Below are positions 16,300 to 24,441 of a DNA stretch of 64,000 bases, one piece after another. Source of the stretch: Neolewinella marina (GTDB lineage Bacteria; Bacteroidota; Bacteroidia; Chitinophagales; Saprospiraceae); NCBI RefSeq assembly GCF_002631205.1, contig NZ_PDLO01000003.1, forward strand, positions 186,001 to 250,000. Reading direction: 5' to 3'. The first letter of the stretch is position 1. Each line of letters opens with the position of its first letter. The notes under the pieces are model-generated. The model had not been told where the DNA came from. It did not search any database and worked only from the letters and a program-made list of their open reading frames with translations. The position numbers and the translations under genes are program-made.

Positions 16300-17244
16300 C
16301 TAGACTTCGTTGCGGCGGGCAGCGAGGAGGTAAAGAACGGACATCCGGACCGCCACCCCGTTTTCCACTTGCTGGAGAATGATGCTGTGCTCGGAGTCGG
16401 CCACCTCGGTATCAATTTCAACGCCGCGGTTGATGGGGCCGGGGTGCATGATCACGATGGGTTTGTCGAGTCGGGCGATGCGCTCCTTGGTGATGCCGAA
16501 ATAGCGGTTGTACTCCCGCAGGCTGGGGATGTACTTGGTGTCCTGCCGTTCCAGCTGGATGCGCAGCACGTTGGCCACGTCGCACCAGTGCAGGCTTTCC
16601 TGCACGTCGTAGCTGACCTCCACGCCGAGGCTCCCGACGTGTTTGGGGATGAGGGTAGGGGGGCCGCACACGCGAACGTGGGCGCCGAGTCGCTGCAGGC
16701 AGAAAATATTCGACAGGGCTACCCGGGAGTGGGTAATGTCACCGAAGATGCAGACTTTCTTTCCGCGCAACTCTCCGCCGAGTGCGTCGCGCATGGAGTA
16801 GGCGTCCAGCAGGGCCTGGGTGGGGTGCTCGTGGGTGCCGTCGCCCGCATTGACGATGCTGGCGTCGATCTTGCCGGCCAGGAAGTGGTGGGCGCCGGGC
16901 GCGGGATGCCGCATCACGACCATGTCTACCTTCATGGCCAGGATGTTATTGACGGTGTCCAACAGGGATTCTCCCTTCTTCACCGACGAACTGGAGGCAC
17001 TGAAATTTACCGTGTCGGCGCTGAGCCGCTTTTCGGCGAGTTCAAAGCTGATCCGGGTGCGGGTGGAGTTCTCGAAAAAGAGGTTGGCGATGGTGATGTC
17101 GCGCAGGCTGGGCACCTTCTTGATGGGGCGGTTAATCACCTCCTTGAACTCGCGGGCGGTATCCAGTACCAGCTCCACGTCGGCCGCGGTGAGGTACTTG
17201 ATGCCGAGTACGTGTTTGGTGGATAGTTGCTGAACGGAGGCCAT
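16300..17244 (-). CDS. pyrB: Aspartate carbamoyltransferase catalytic subunit
   Basis: This 314-residue protein carries the carbamoyl phosphate motif FENSTRTRISFELA, the block GDGTHEHPTQALLDAYSM, and MHPGPINRGVEID near the C-terminus. It condenses carbamoyl phosphate and aspartate in pyrimidine synthesis. The frame extends 57 nt further upstream into the pyrR coding end, but MASVQQLSTKHVLGIKYL is the expected N-terminus and begins 8 nt after the pyrR stop. No regulatory pyrI is present. The operon pyrR-pyrB suggests control by PyrR. Confidence 0.95.
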   Translation of the reverse strand: MASVQQLSTKHVLGIKYLTAADVELVLDTAREFKEVINRPIKKVPSLRDITIANLFFENSTRTRISFELAEKRLSADTVNFSASSSSVKKGESLLDTVNNILAMKVDMVVMRHPAPGAHHFLAGKIDASIVNAGDGTHEHPTQALLDAYSMRDALGGELRGKKVCIFGDITHSRVALSNIFCLQRLGAHVRVCGPPTLIPKHVGSLGVEVSYDVQESLHWCDVANVLRIQLERQDTKYIPSLREYNRYFGITKERIARLDKPIVIMHPGPINRGVEIDTEVADSEHSIILQQVENGVAVRMSVLYLLAARRNEV

Positions 17245-17252
17245 AGCTGACG

Positions 17253-17792
17253 TTAGGAGCCGAGGAGTAGGATTTGGTCGGTGCCGTGGGTTTCCCGCCA
17301 CTGCACGTCGACGTATTCGTTGGTCAGGGAGTCGACCAGCAGCCCGCGGTAGTTGGCCTGCACCGGCAGGGTACGGCGGAACCGGCGGTCTACCATCACG
17401 AGCAGTTCCACGGCGGAGGGTCGGCCGTAGTGGTTGAGGGCCGTCATGGCGCTGAGCACGGTACGGCCACTGAAGAGCACGTCGTCGACGAGGATGACGC
17501 GCTTGTCTTCCACCAGGAAGTTGATGGTGGTGGGGTGGGCGGTGAGGGGGCCGGCCTTGGTGCGGAAATCGTCGCGGTAAAAGGTGATGTCCAGCTTGCC
17601 GAAGGGCAGGTCGGATACGCCGAGCTCCCGGAGGCGGTGGTGCAGCCGTTCGGCGAGCTGTACGCCGCCGGTCTGGATGCCGATGAGGCAGCTGTCGGCA
17701 AAGTCGCCGTGCTCCTCAATGAGGTGGCGGCACAGCCGCTCGATGGTCAGCCCGAAGCGGGCGCTGTCGTGTATGGTGCGAGAATTGGCCAC
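17253..17792 (-). CDS. pyrR: Pyr operon regulator / uracil phosphoribosyltransferase PyrR
   Basis: The 179-residue protein has the PRPP-binding motif VILVDDVLFSGRT, the block LIGIQTGGVQLAERL and TFYRDDF, all typical of PyrR. In Firmicutes PyrR binds pyr mRNA to cause attenuation and has side uracil phosphoribosyltransferase activity. The start is taken as GTG at 17792 (reading VANSRTIHD), which gives the normal family length; the frame runs further upstream with no PyrR-like content. I could not identify a PyrR binding loop nearby. Confidence 0.9.
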   Translation of the reverse strand: MANSRTIHDSARFGLTIERLCRHLIEEHGDFADSCLIGIQTGGVQLAERLHHRLRELGVSDLPFGKLDITFYRDDFRTKAGPLTAHPTTINFLVEDKRVILVDDVLFSGRTVLSAMTALNHYGRPSAVELLVMVDRRFRRTLPVQANYRGLLVDSLTNEYVDVQWRETHGTDQILLLGS

Positions 17793-17951
17793 GGTGCGAA
17801 GGTAGGCAATTAGCGCAAACGTCCCAGCGGGGTGGGAGGCGCGGGCCTTGCTATTTTCGCGGCGCAGCGGCGGGGCTGCGGCCGGGGGACGAACTACCCG
17901 TGCAACGCTCCGTTTAGCAGTACGTTTACGACCTAATCGGCAATCCAACCT

Positions 17952-19622
17952 ATGCAGTACCGTCCTGGCCGGGAGAGCGACTTCGCCCATTTATCCACCT
18001 TTGTCTGGCAGGCCATTTTTCCGGACTTCGACCTGCCGGAACTATCCGATGAGCAGCGGGCGGAAAATGACCGTACGGTGGCCGAGGCCGCCGACCAGGT
18101 CCTGCTGGCCCTGACCGATCCGCGTTCGGAAGTGATCTCCGCCTGGGACGAGCACCGTCGCGCCCTGGCCGGCTATATAGTGGTGACCCGTAGCGGGAAA
18201 AACGCTGCCCGGGTCGATCACCTGGTGGTGCGCCGGGCTGACCGCGGGAAGGGAGTAGCCGAAGCCCTGTTTGAGGCAGCGGTGAAACGTATCGGAAGTG
18301 AACGGGATATCCTGGTCGCGCTGCGCCCCTACAACGAACGCGCCCGGGCCTTCTTCAGCCGGCTGGGCTTTGCGGATACTGGGGAAGCGGCCGGAGATGT
18401 GTTCCCGGCTTATCCGCTGTGGATGCGGGAAGGAGCCGCCAACGCGGCAGACGTGGATGACTTTCCCACCGAAGCCGACGAGCCCTACTTTGAGCCGGTA
18501 TACGAGACCCTGCCGGACTACAACCTCGCCACCGAGGAGCTGTCGGCGGATCCCGTCTTTGACCCCGAACAATCCTATCTGGACGAAGCCCAACTCAGTG
18601 AACTGGAGGCCTTCATTGCCCGGGCCAAGGCCCGCAAGCAGGCCGCGGCCGGTGCGGAGGAAGAAAAAAAAAGTCCGCCACCGACGAGTGAAGCACCACC
18701 CCCTCCCCCCAACCGCCATCCGGAGGTGGAATTTGAGATTGACTTAGGCGGGGAGGAGGAGCCGGAAGCGGGTGGGGGAGGACTGTCCTTCGAATTTGCT
18801 TTCGAGGACCAGTCCACGGAACCTGCGCCCCGCCGCCCGGAACCCACAGAACGTGAAACCGGCTATGACGATCCCCTGGAGTTGAAAGACATTCCACCGG
18901 ATCCGTCGCCCGCGGTAACGCCAGGGCAGTTGCGCGGTGAATTTGAGGACCGGCTGGGGGAACGACTGGCCGCCTATTTCGGTGCCGATGCGTTGCCGGA
19001 CTATCTGAAGGCGTACGCCCAGGCGGATAACTTTCACCGGATTCGGGACGTGGCCCTGCAGGGGTTGGCCGCCTTCCTGAACGGGCAAGCGGATCGTCGC
19101 CGGGCCAACCGCAGACGGCGTGACGTGGTGGCCGACCTGATCGAATACTTTGTCGTGGAAACGGCCGAAGCCCTTCACGGAGCGGTGATCGACCAACGGG
19201 TACTGCGGTACCAGGGGGTGGACTGGCGGCGGGTCGACCTGTTCAAGATGGTCATGGATTACCTCGGCTTTGGGGGAGGGGCGGACGGGGTGTATACCGA
19301 CTTCGTGACCATGCCGCCGCGTATCCTGAAGAACGCCACCGCTGGTTATCTCCAGGCTACTCGAGATGAACGGGTGCTCTTCATCTGTGACCAGAGCCTG
19401 TTCGGAAACGGAAAGGTGGGCTACGCCATGACCGATGCGGCCATCTACTGGAAAAGCGTGCTGCAGCCCGCCTCGGCCGCCACCTATACTACCCTGGGCA
19501 AGCTGGAGCGGCAGGGCGACCACCTGTTGGTCGATGGACAGTACCTCAATGCCGGGGAGCCGTTCAACCTGCGCCTGGCTCTGTTGTTGGATAAGCTGCG
19601 CCGGTTAGAGCTCGGCGATTGA
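17952..19622 (+). CDS. GNAT acetyltransferase fused through an acidic/proline linker to a PH-like C-terminal region
   Basis: In this 556-residue protein, residues about 1-158 are a GNAT domain with the acetyl-CoA loop region VVRRADRGKGVAEALFEAAV and the terminal block NERARAFFSRLGFADTG. Residues about 165-320 are low complexity: acidic segments, nine consecutive As in the DNA coding EEEKKS, and a proline run. Residues about 325-425 are mostly helical. The last part contains FICDQSLFGNGKVGYAMTDAAIYWKSVL, which resembles bacterial PH-like domains, and ends in a beta-rich tail. I do not know the full architecture as a named family. The gene is divergent from pyrR and is followed 28 nt later by the pterin synthase gene. 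Confidence 0.7.
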   Translation: MQYRPGRESDFAHLSTFVWQAIFPDFDLPELSDEQRAENDRTVAEAADQVLLALTDPRSEVISAWDEHRRALAGYIVVTRSGKNAARVDHLVVRRADRGKGVAEALFEAAVKRIGSERDILVALRPYNERARAFFSRLGFADTGEAAGDVFPAYPLWMREGAANAADVDDFPTEADEPYFEPVYETLPDYNLATEELSADPVFDPEQSYLDEAQLSELEAFIARAKARKQAAAGAEEEKKSPPPTSEAPPPPPNRHPEVEFEIDLGGEEEPEAGGGGLSFEFAFEDQSTEPAPRRPEPTERETGYDDPLELKDIPPDPSPAVTPGQLRGEFEDRLGERLAAYFGADALPDYLKAYAQADNFHRIRDVALQGLAAFLNGQADRRRANRRRRDVVADLIEYFVVETAEALHGAVIDQRVLRYQGVDWRRVDLFKMVMDYLGFGGGADGVYTDFVTMPPRILKNATAGYLQATRDERVLFICDQSLFGNGKVGYAMTDAAIYWKSVLQPASAATYTTLGKLERQGDHLLVDGQYLNAGEPFNLRLALLLDKLRRLELGD

Positions 19623-19650
19623 TTACCTTCGCACCCCGAAAAACGCGACC

Positions 19651-20079
19651 ATGCATTACCTGACCCGCCGAGAGACCTTCAACGCCGCCCACAAACTGGC
19701 GGTGGAGGAGTGGCCCGACGACCGCAACAAGGAGGTATTCGGCAAATGTGCCAACCGGAACTGGCACGGTCACAACTACGACCTGCGGGTGACCGTCTGT
19801 GGTGAACCAGACCCCATTACGGGCTTTGTCATGGATGCCAAGGTGCTGTCCGGCATCGTCAAGGCCGAGGTGGTCGACCAACTGGACCATTCCAACCTGA
19901 ACCTGGACATCGACTGGTTCAAGGACGGCCGCCAACCCACTACGGAAAACCTCACGAGCGAAATCTGGAAGCACCTGGAGGAGAAAATCGCCGCCGCTGG
20001 CTCCCGCCTTTACCGGGTGCGCCTTTACGAGACCGAAAACATCTACGCCGACTACTACGGACCGGCCGGAAGACCATAG
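19651..20079 (+). CDS. 6-pyruvoyl-tetrahydropterin synthase / QueD family protein
   Basis: This 142-residue protein has zinc ligands in FNAAHKL and WHGHNYDL, a candidate catalytic Cys in FGKCANRNWHGHNY, and a C-terminal RLYETENIYADY containing the substrate-binding Glu. The Cys is followed by five residues and then HGH, the spacing of animal-type PTPS rather than the shorter spacing of classical QueD. It acts on 7,8-dihydroneopterin triphosphate, the product of FolE, which is encoded 3 nt downstream. Candidate end products are tetrahydrobiopterin-like pterin or queuosine precursor. A TACCTTCG box at 19624-19631 precedes the ATG by 19 nt. Confidence 0.87.
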   Translation: MHYLTRRETFNAAHKLAVEEWPDDRNKEVFGKCANRNWHGHNYDLRVTVCGEPDPITGFVMDAKVLSGIVKAEVVDQLDHSNLNLDIDWFKDGRQPTTENLTSEIWKHLEEKIAAAGSRLYRVRLYETENIYADYYGPAGRP

Positions 20080-20082
20080 ATT

Positions 20083-20679
20083 ATGCCGCTACAACAAGTC
20101 CTCAACTACGATGAGGAAACCACCGATACCATCAGTGACCACTACACCCGTATCCTGCAGGACCTCGGGGAGGACCCCTCGCGCGACGGACTGCTGAAGA
20201 CCCCAGTGAGGGCGGCCAAGGCCATGCAGTTCCTGACCCAGGGTTACGAGATGAACGCGGAGAATATCCTGCGCTCCGCCATGTTCGCCGAGAACTACTC
20301 CGAGATGGTGATCGTCAAGGACATTGAGTTCTACTCCCTCTGCGAGCACCATATGCTGCCCTTTTTCGGCAAGGCCCACGTGGCTTATATCCCGGACGGT
20401 TACATCGTGGGCCTCAGCAAGATCCCGCGGGTGATCGAGGTGTTCTCCCGCCGCCTGCAGGTGCAGGAGCGACTGACCGACGACGTGCTCAAGGCCATCC
20501 ATACTACCCTGAATCCGCTCGGCGTGGCCGTGGTCATGGAGGCCCGTCACATGTGCATGATGATGCGCGGGGTGCAGAAGCAGAGCAGCGTGACCACTAC
20601 TTCGGCGTTCACCGGCGCCTTTGAGTCGGAGCGTACACGTAATGAATTTCTGAAGCTCATCACCAGTAACCTGCACTAA
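20083..20679 (+). CDS. folE: GTP cyclohydrolase I
   Basis: The 198-residue enzyme converts GTP to 7,8-dihydroneopterin triphosphate. It has the zinc site [18 protein letters not shown], the block [19 protein letters not shown] with the second zinc Cys, and the ending [10 protein letters not shown]. Length is typical of the type I enzyme. It is translationally close to the PTPS gene (3-nt gap), forming a two-step pterin unit. A strong bidirectional terminator follows 18 nt after the stop. Confidence 0.96.
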   Translation: MPLQQVLNYDEETTDTISDHYTRILQDLGEDPSRDGLLKTPVRAAKAMQFLTQGYEMNAENILRSAMFAENYSEMVIVKDIEFYSLCEHHMLPFFGKAHVAYIPDGYIVGLSKIPRVIEVFSRRLQVQERLTDDVLKAIHTTLNPLGVAVVMEARHMCMMMRGVQKQSSVTTTSAFTGAFESERTRNEFLKLITSNLH

Positions 20680-20697
20680 TCCTGCCGTGCAGCAATG

Positions 20698-20734
20698 AAA
20701 AAGGGGGTGCGCCGATCCGGCGCACCCCCTTTTT
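20698..20734. terminator. Strong bidirectional intrinsic terminator between folE and lysC
   Basis: AAAAAGGGGGTGCGCC (20698-20713) and GGCGCACCCCCTTTTT (20719-20734) form a perfect 16-bp inverted repeat around a 5-nt loop, with an A-run on one side and a T-run on the other. It serves the convergent folE and aspartate kinase transcripts. Confidence 0.92.
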
Positions 20735-20755
20735 AATTTGGACGGATGGTCACCG

Positions 20756-22057
20756 CTAGTCCTTGCGCCGCATAACGGGTACGTCTTTCACGACCATCTG
20801 GAGGGTCAGGGGCAAACGGCCTTCGAGCATATTCACCTTGCCGCGGCGGAGGCTGTCGACGATCTCCGGCGTGTAGTGGCGAATGGTGATCAGTTCGAGC
20901 TGGCGATCCACCGTGGTCTTGAAGTTCTGGTCGATGAGTGTGCAGAAGCGTTCCACCCGGTCGTCGATGTCGTTGACAACCACGTTGAAACTGATCGCGG
21001 TGTTCTGCATCATGTTGACCTGCAGGCGGGTGGTGGTGATGTGCTCAAACAGTTCCCGAATGTGGTGCTCGGCCACGAAACTGAAGTCGCGGGTGCTGAT
21101 GTTGATGAGGGCCTGGTCGCGCTCTACGGCCACCATGGGCGGGTACACGTCCCCGGCGTCGTCGGTGATGTAGGTGCCTTCCAGGTGGGGCTCGATGAAG
21201 GAGCGGACGTAGAGGGGGATGCTCTTGTTCTGGAGGGGCTTGATGGTTTTGGGGTGGATCACCTTGGCGCCGTAGTAGGTCATCTCGATGGCCTCCTTGT
21301 AGCTCAGGCGGTCGATCTTGGTGACGTTGTCGAACAGTCGCGGATCCGCGGTGAGTACCCCGGGCACATCCTTCCAGATGCTCATGGCCTCGGCGTCCAG
21401 GCAGTAGCTGAAGATGGCGGCGGAGTAGTCCGACCCTTCGCGGCCCAGGGTAGTGGTGTAGTTCTCGCTGGTGTTGCCGATGAAGCCCTGGGTAAGGACG
21501 AAATTGGCCTCCTGGAGGAGGGGTGGTACGAGGCGTTCGGCGCGCTCGATGGTTTCCGGCCACTTGACCCATCCCTCGCGGTAGGTATTGTCGGTCTGAA
21601 TCACGTCGCGTGCGTCGAGCCAGCGGGTGGGCAGGTCGATGCGGTTAAGGTAGGCGGCCACAATGTGGGAGCTCACCAGTTCCCCGAGGCTGACGATCTG
21701 ATCGTAGTCGTAATCGTACTCTGGGTTGGGGGCTTCGTCCAATGCCCACTCGACGCTGACGAACAGGTCATTGACCGCGGCGGTCAGCTCCTCCGGTACC
21801 TCGGCGAACAGTTCATTGATCACCTGGGTAGCCGCTTCGTGGATGGCGCCGAGTTTTTGCTTGGCTTCGGGGGCGTCGCCGCGCCAGTAACTGTTGGCGA
21901 CTTCTTCCAGGGCGTTGGTGGTTTTACCCATGGCCGAAACGACGATGACGAGTCTCTGATGCGCGAAGCGCTTGAGGATGGTGCCTACGTGGCGAATGGC
22001 GTCGGCGTCCTTGAGAGAGGCACCGCCGAACTTGAAAACGTTGACCTGTTGCTGCAT
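20756..22057 (-). CDS. lysC: Aspartate kinase, monofunctional
   Basis: This 433-residue protein opens VNVFKFGGASLKDADAI, the aspartokinase KFGG signature, and contains FIGNTSENYTTTLGREGSDYSAA and VIHPKTIKPLQNKSIPLYVRSF. The C-terminal third (about 300-433) holds ACT-type regulatory repeats. It makes aspartyl phosphate for lysine, threonine and methionine synthesis. No homoserine dehydrogenase domain is fused. A TACCTTTG box at 22072-22065 lies 7 nt before the ATG. A second candidate promoter about 310 nt upstream would give a long structured leader. The symbol lysC is used for the generic aspartokinase; the isozyme cannot be told. Confidence 0.93.
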   Translation of the reverse strand: MQQQVNVFKFGGASLKDADAIRHVGTILKRFAHQRLVIVVSAMGKTTNALEEVANSYWRGDAPEAKQKLGAIHEAATQVINELFAEVPEELTAAVNDLFVSVEWALDEAPNPEYDYDYDQIVSLGELVSSHIVAAYLNRIDLPTRWLDARDVIQTDNTYREGWVKWPETIERAERLVPPLLQEANFVLTQGFIGNTSENYTTTLGREGSDYSAAIFSYCLDAEAMSIWKDVPGVLTADPRLFDNVTKIDRLSYKEAIEMTYYGAKVIHPKTIKPLQNKSIPLYVRSFIEPHLEGTYITDDAGDVYPPMVAVERDQALINISTRDFSFVAEHHIRELFEHITTTRLQVNMMQNTAISFNVVVNDIDDRVERFCTLIDQNFKTTVDRQLELITIRHYTPEIVDSLRRGKVNMLEGRLPLTLQMVVKDVPVMRRKD

Positions 22058-22064
22058 AATGGCG

Positions 22065-22072
22065 CAAAGGTA
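22065..22072 (-). promoter_or_regulatory. -7 box TACCTTTG in front of lysC
   Basis: A perfect TAnnTTTG element on the minus strand, 7 nt before the lysC ATG. No -33 TTTG is seen at the expected distance. If used, the mRNA would be leaderless. Confidence 0.5.
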
Positions 22073-22462
22073 AAAAGGCTTTTTCAGCTGGGGGAGTGGT
22101 TAGTGGAGTGGGGGCGTAGGGCTCCTCTGAGTGGGTGGGAGAACCCACCCGACCGCCGCCGCACAGCTCCCTCCACTTCGCGCAAACCACCGCCCACGCC
22201 GGTGGCCTTTCCGCATATTCCCGGAGAGTACGCGAAAGGAAGGTTAACCGACAACCACTACCTACCATCCGGTACCGGGACGGGTACGGCGGGCTGCCTA
22301 TGACTTGTTTGATTTTTGCAACGGCCTGGAGGGTGTATGACTGATCCGGAGATCCCGGGACCCGATCCTTGCCGGAAGTAAGATAATCCGCTTTTCAGAA
22401 TAAAACAAACAAAATGTTGTAATATCGCCGACGGCAGTGCACACTCCGGTCAACTACGAGTA

Positions 22463-22474
22463 GCGAAATTTCGC
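22463..22474. promoter_or_regulatory. 12-nt perfect palindrome upstream of the Fe-S protein gene
   Basis: GCGAAATTTCGC is fully palindromic and lies 9 nt upstream of the -33 element of the next gene. It is a candidate operator for a dimeric regulator; the factor is unknown. Confidence 0.45.
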
Positions 22475-22483
22475 AAACAAAAG

Positions 22484-22514
22484 TTGGGAGCCCCGTCCCG
22501 TAATTCTACCTTTA
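22484..22514 (+). promoter_or_regulatory. Candidate promoter of the Fe-S protein gene
   Basis: TTG at 22484-22486, a 20-nt spacer and TACCTTTA at 22507-22514 match the Bacteroidota consensus at all but one base of each element. The ATG follows 5 nt later. Confidence 0.6.
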
Positions 22515-22519
22515 CCCGT

Positions 22520-23866
22520 ATGGTACAGTCGATCATTTTTGCCGTGGTAGCCCTGCTGGCACTCGGTTTCGCCTTCTTCCAGTTCCGGAAGGTCTACGCC
22601 AACGTCATGATGGGCAAGGACGAAGCGGTCACCGGTCCCACGGGGGAGCGGTGGCGCAACATGCTGCTGGTCGCCTTCGGACAGAAGAAGATGTTCAAGC
22701 GGCCGATTCCGGCCCTGCTGCACTTCATGCTGTACGCGGCTTTCGTCTTTACCCAGATTGAGCTGATTGAAATTTTCATCGACGGCATCTTCGGGGTGCA
22801 CCGCTGGTTCCTCGGACCGCTGGGCGGGATGTACAATTTCATCATCAGTACCATCGAATTGCTGAGCATCCTGGCCTTCGTGGCTACGGTCATCTTCCTG
22901 GTCCGGCGCAACCTGCTCTTTATCCCCCGCTTCCACAAGCCGGAGATGCAGGGGTGGCCGAAACTCGACGCCAACCTGATCCTGGTCTTTGAGCTTATCC
23001 TCCTGGCCTGCATCTTCACTATGAACGGCACCGACGTGGTGCTCCAGGACATGGACCCCGATCACTACCGGCCCACCAACTTTGCCGTTAGCGGATTCCT
23101 TGGACCGGTAGTATTCGGCGGACTGGAGGCCGGGACGCTTTACACCCTGGAGCGCATCGGGTGGTGGGGTCACATTATCATGGTGTTCGTATTCCTGAAC
23201 TACCTGCCCAAATCGAAGCACCTCCACATCCTCCTGGCCTTCCCAAATACCTACTTTGCCCGGCTGAAGCCGCGGGGCGAGATGATCAATATGCCGGAGG
23301 TCATGAACGAGGTGAAGTCCATGATGGGCCTCGGCGACCCCAATGCTCCGGAACCCGACATGAACGCCCCCCTGCCCGAGTTCGGCGCGGACGACGTCAC
23401 CGAAATGAGCTGGATCGACGTTCTCGGAGCTTACAGCTGTACCGAATGCGGCCGCTGTACCGCGGTGTGTCCCGCCAACATTACCGGCAAGAAACTCAGC
23501 CCCCGCAAGATCGTCATGAACGTCCGTGACCGGGCCGAAGAGATCGGCGACAAGATCCGCAGCGGAAATACCGAGTTCGCCCCTGATCCGGAAGCGCCCC
23601 TGAGCCGGACCAATTTCGACGACGGCCGCAACCTCTGGGACTACATTACCCGCGAAGAAATTCACGCCTGTACCACCTGCAATGCCTGCGTGGAAGCCTG
23701 TCCGGTACTGATCAATCCCCTGGAAATGATCAACCAGATGCGTCGCCACGAGATCCTGACCGAGGCTCAGGGGCCGGCCGACTGGATGCCGCTGTTCAAC
23801 AGCATCGAGAACCAGCAGCGGGCCTGGAGCGTGGGCACTTCGCGTACGGCCTGGACCGAAGGGTAG
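22520..23866 (+). CDS. Membrane-bound 4Fe-4S dicluster protein (HdrD/GlpC-like electron transfer)
   Basis: This 448-residue protein has about five hydrophobic helices in the first 260 residues, then a soluble ferredoxin-like region. Two cluster motifs are clear: CTECGRCTAVCPANITG and CTTCNACVEACPVLINP. The membrane half resembles the cytochrome b/NarI-like part of quinone-linked reductases. It probably passes electrons between the quinone pool and the CCG-domain protein encoded at 24540, its usual neighbour in Bacteroidota. The exact substrate is unknown. I chose ATG 22520 because an in-frame ATG at 22484 lies in the promoter and adds polar residues before the first helix. Confidence 0.83.
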   Translation: MVQSIIFAVVALLALGFAFFQFRKVYANVMMGKDEAVTGPTGERWRNMLLVAFGQKKMFKRPIPALLHFMLYAAFVFTQIELIEIFIDGIFGVHRWFLGPLGGMYNFIISTIELLSILAFVATVIFLVRRNLLFIPRFHKPEMQGWPKLDANLILVFELILLACIFTMNGTDVVLQDMDPDHYRPTNFAVSGFLGPVVFGGLEAGTLYTLERIGWWGHIIMVFVFLNYLPKSKHLHILLAFPNTYFARLKPRGEMINMPEVMNEVKSMMGLGDPNAPEPDMNAPLPEFGADDVTEMSWIDVLGAYSCTECGRCTAVCPANITGKKLSPRKIVMNVRDRAEEIGDKIRSGNTEFAPDPEAPLSRTNFDDGRNLWDYITREEIHACTTCNACVEACPVLINPLEMINQMRRHEILTEAQGPADWMPLFNSIENQQRAWSVGTSRTAWTEG

Positions 23867-23884
23867 GGGAATGGGGGTATTGAG

Positions 23885-23916
23885 TTTTTGAGTTGATTAA
23901 TTTTTGAGTTGGCGTT
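23885..23916 (+). repeat. Short direct repeat (TTTTTGAGTTG twice) with inverted copy downstream
   Basis: TTTTTGAGTTG occurs at 23885-23895 and 23901-23911, a 16-nt period. The inverted copy AACTCAAAAA is at 24479-24488, so the copies flank the four-helix-bundle gene. Confidence 0.65.
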
Positions 23917-23985
23917 GACTTTTGCGCTAGCCAATTCACAGGGAAGTACAACAACCATTGGGATTACCCTCAGAGAGTAGAAGAA

Positions 23986-24441
23986 ATGGATGAAGAAGCG
24001 GATTGGACAGGATTTGTGCCGGCTGACCAGGACATGGTGTTTGCTGAACCCGTGAATGCATATGGTAGTCAGCGCCCGACGAATCAGGAGTTTTCAATCC
24101 AGTTAAAGAAGCGAACGAAAGCGGCGGCGATCCAACTCATCAACTTCCTGCAGGTAGCGGGTAAAAATCCGGCATTGAATGTGATTCGTTACCAGCTGAT
24201 CAAATCCGCCACTTCCGTAGCTGCTAACTATCGCGCGGCCTGTCGTGCTCGGTCAAAGAAGGAATGGTACGCCAAGATGTGTATTGTCGTAGAAGAGTGC
24301 GACGAAACCGTATTCTGGCTGGAAATACTGCTAGAATCAGAGATCCAGGTAGAAAAGGACACTGTCCGCACCATTGGAAAAGAATACTTTACGCTACTGC
24401 AAATTTTTGCCAAAGCAAGGGCAAACGCAAAAACCAAGTAA
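23986..24441 (+). CDS. Four-helix-bundle protein (S23 / 23S rRNA intervening-sequence family)
   Basis: The 151-residue protein matches the four-helix-bundle family in its core: FSIQLKKRTKAAAIQLINFL, YQLIKSATSVAANYRAACRARSKKEWYAKM and VEECDETVFWLEILLES. Family members were first seen inside 23S rRNA intervening sequences and are now found scattered in Bacteroidota genomes; their function is unknown. Here the gene sits between two Fe-S protein genes that usually adjoin each other. Its base composition is visibly lower in GC than both neighbours, and inverted 10-bp repeats flank it. This suggests a later insertion. The N-terminal 35 residues are an extension of unclear origin. Confidence 0.82.
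   Translation: MDEEADWTGFVPADQDMVFAEPVNAYGSQRPTNQEFSIQLKKRTKAAAIQLINFLQVAGKNPALNVIRYQLIKSATSVAANYRAACRARSKKEWYAKMCIVVEECDETVFWLEILLESEIQVEKDTVRTIGKEYFTLLQIFAKARANAKTK

Larger units (their letters stand above)
22058..22519. other. 462-nt intergenic region with several hairpins and candidate promoters
   Basis: I found no convincing gene here. Three consecutive hairpins are visible: GGGTGGG/CCCACCC (22133-22150, AGAA loop), CCACCG/CGGTGG (22187-22205) and CCTTTCCGC/GCGAAAGG (22206-22239, one bulge). An outer pairing AGTGGAG/CTCCACT can enclose the first. On the minus strand TTTG (22409-22406), 20 nt, TATCTTAC (22385-22378) could start a long lysC leader containing these hairpins. The plus side holds the palindrome and promoter listed separately. 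Confidence 0.5.

Noticed and set aside
20738-22303. 521-codon open frame antisense to aspartate kinase
   Set aside because: Shadow frame; the minus strand encodes a full aspartokinase.
22058-22519. Known riboswitch (lysine or SAM) upstream of lysC
   Set aside because: Hairpins are present, but I could not match the conserved core of either class.
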